Of a DNA stretch of 64,000 bases, positions 62,766 to 64,000 are shown piece by piece. A program made the position numbers and the translations under genes. Where the stretch lies: the NCBI RefSeq assembly GCF_030269925.1, contig NC_085124.1, positions 11,098,001-11,162,000 of the forward strand, in the 5' to 3' direction. Each line of letters begins with the position of its first letter. Within the stretch, counting starts at the first letter, position 1. The notes under the pieces were generated by a model. It was not told the origin of the DNA, made no database searches, and worked only from the letters and a program-made list of their open reading frames with translations. The stretch is from Bombyx mori. Lineage: Eukaryota > Arthropoda > Insecta > Lepidoptera > Bombycidae.

Positions 62766-64000
62766 CACTAGTAAAACACATTAGTTTACACCTGTTTCTT
62801 AAGGCACTGAGCGATTTTGGACGGGAACACATTTTTTAATTTACTGAATGCGACCGAACCATTTTTTATTTTGAAATTTATATATTTTCAATTACATAAT
62901 TATTATTAAAATTTTAATGAAATGGTAGAGACAAATGGGATCCCTGAACCCTTTGACTGGCATGTAAGTCACTGGTGCTCTATCTGGAGCACTGAAACAG
63001 TTATCAAGTGCCTGGATTGTCAACTTTTGTTTTTAATATATATTTTAGTCTTTTAGGCTATTTGAAATAGATTCATTCTTAGTATCTTCGGATTCATAGT
63101 TGTCCAGAGTTTACTAGACATTTCAGTGTCTTAGTAACAGAAATTGACATAAGAACTTCAGTGCACCACGTAGGGTATTGGCAACCTACACGGCAATCAA
63201 AGGATTAATAATACCATAATGCCATGTCTGTCTAAATATAATATACGCTGATTCTGATCTAGAGGCTATGGACAAAATCCTTGTATATACTCAACTATGA
63301 CAGCTCAATTAAACATTTCTCCAGTAAAAGATACTTACCAAATATTAAAGAGCATTCTCTGGTGCGAGGAGCTTAAAACATTAACAGAAAATGGTTTAAT
63401 CTATTTTGGCATGTAAAAAAACCTAAATTAGTAGCTGAATATATACAGCATGTGGTTTTAAAGATCCAAAAGAAAGAAGCTCACCACAATAAAGTTATCC
63501 AACATTCAAAGCAATATTTTTAATCAGTCTGAAGATTAGTTGGATGTTTTACAAATCTCATATTATCTCTTTTGTTTTATTGAAATGGATAATTTCTGTG
63601 AGAGATTAAATGGAGAATGAAGGTATAGCTAGAATAGCTGTGATAACCAATATAGCCCAATTATTACGAGGTTGAAGTGACATTATATTGGCATATTGGG
63701 AAGGTACATTGGCTCTAGAACAGATGGCATCTAGGGCCAAAAAGTTCAAAAAGTGTGTTCTAAAGTGTGTGGTTGTATGGATTATTGAAGGATGTGGCAA
63801 TTTGCTAGATGCAGACTACACTGAACCCGGCATTGTGGTGAACTTTGGGGGAGGTCCCAGGTAGTTCAAGTGACAAATAGTTGTCTTTACATTTCTTAAT
63901 AAATTTTTAAAATTATCCTTAAGAGTGTAATTTTATCAACACTCTCACATTGTTGCTCACAGTTAGTCTGCACTAAGTGCACTGCAGTTATGATGCAATA
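62766..64000. other. no gene seen
   Basis: AT-rich to the right edge. Short frames only, no splice-supported exon and no recognised repeat. Confidence 0.5.

Noticed and set aside
1..64000. CRISPR arrays, bacterial operons, organellar genes
   Set aside because: No regularly spaced direct repeats and no prokaryotic coding pattern; all structure is that of an insect nuclear genome.

Overview
This window is nuclear DNA of a silkmoth, most likely Bombyx mori or its close relative B. mandarina. At least a dozen copies of a tRNA-derived SINE that matches the Bm1 family are scattered through it, with lepidopteran-type short Helitrons (A|TC...CTAG|T), RTE- and Jockey/CR1-type LINE tails and several MITEs. 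Unique DNA is AT-rich, and exons stand out as GC-rich islands. There is no bacterial, CRISPR or organellar content.

The left 35.6 kb (581-35624, minus strand) is one host gene, conventional beta-spectrin. I could join 30 coding exons whose splice sites and phases all agree. They give 2081 codons: an N-terminal actin-binding pair of CH domains, 16 spectrin repeats and the partial repeat 17. The linker and PH domain at the C-terminus lie off the left edge. Upstream of the start codon is a 3' splice site, so at least one non-coding 5' exon lies further right. In the first coding intron, a short ORF at 33610-33739 ends in the same phase as exon 1. It could splice into exon 2 and supply an alternative N-terminus, which is the most interesting host-gene observation here.

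The introns are full of mobile DNA. A 7.6-kb BEL/Pao LTR retrotransposon (6409-14010, minus strand) sits in the intron between exons 24 and 25. Its two 366-bp LTRs look identical, it has a perfect 5-bp target duplication, and gag and pol are open apart from one in-frame UAG between them. Its leader carries three degenerate ~175-bp tandem units and an initiator-tRNA-Met-like primer binding site. Several SINEs, LINE tails and Helitrons stop within 10-40 bp of spectrin splice donors.

From about 35.7 to 64 kb I see no convincing host coding gene. This part is probably 5' flank or first intron of the spectrin gene. It holds an almost full-length non-LTR retrotransposon with two frameshifts (47487 to about 51190), fragments of a second LINE family, Helitrons, MITEs, RTE tails and a 2.1-kb TA-flanked DNA transposon (58924-61006) whose pogo-like transposase remnant is split by a LINE. 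GC-rich, gene-free islands near 57.05-57.2 kb and 57.83-58.07 kb are candidate promoter or non-coding exon sites.
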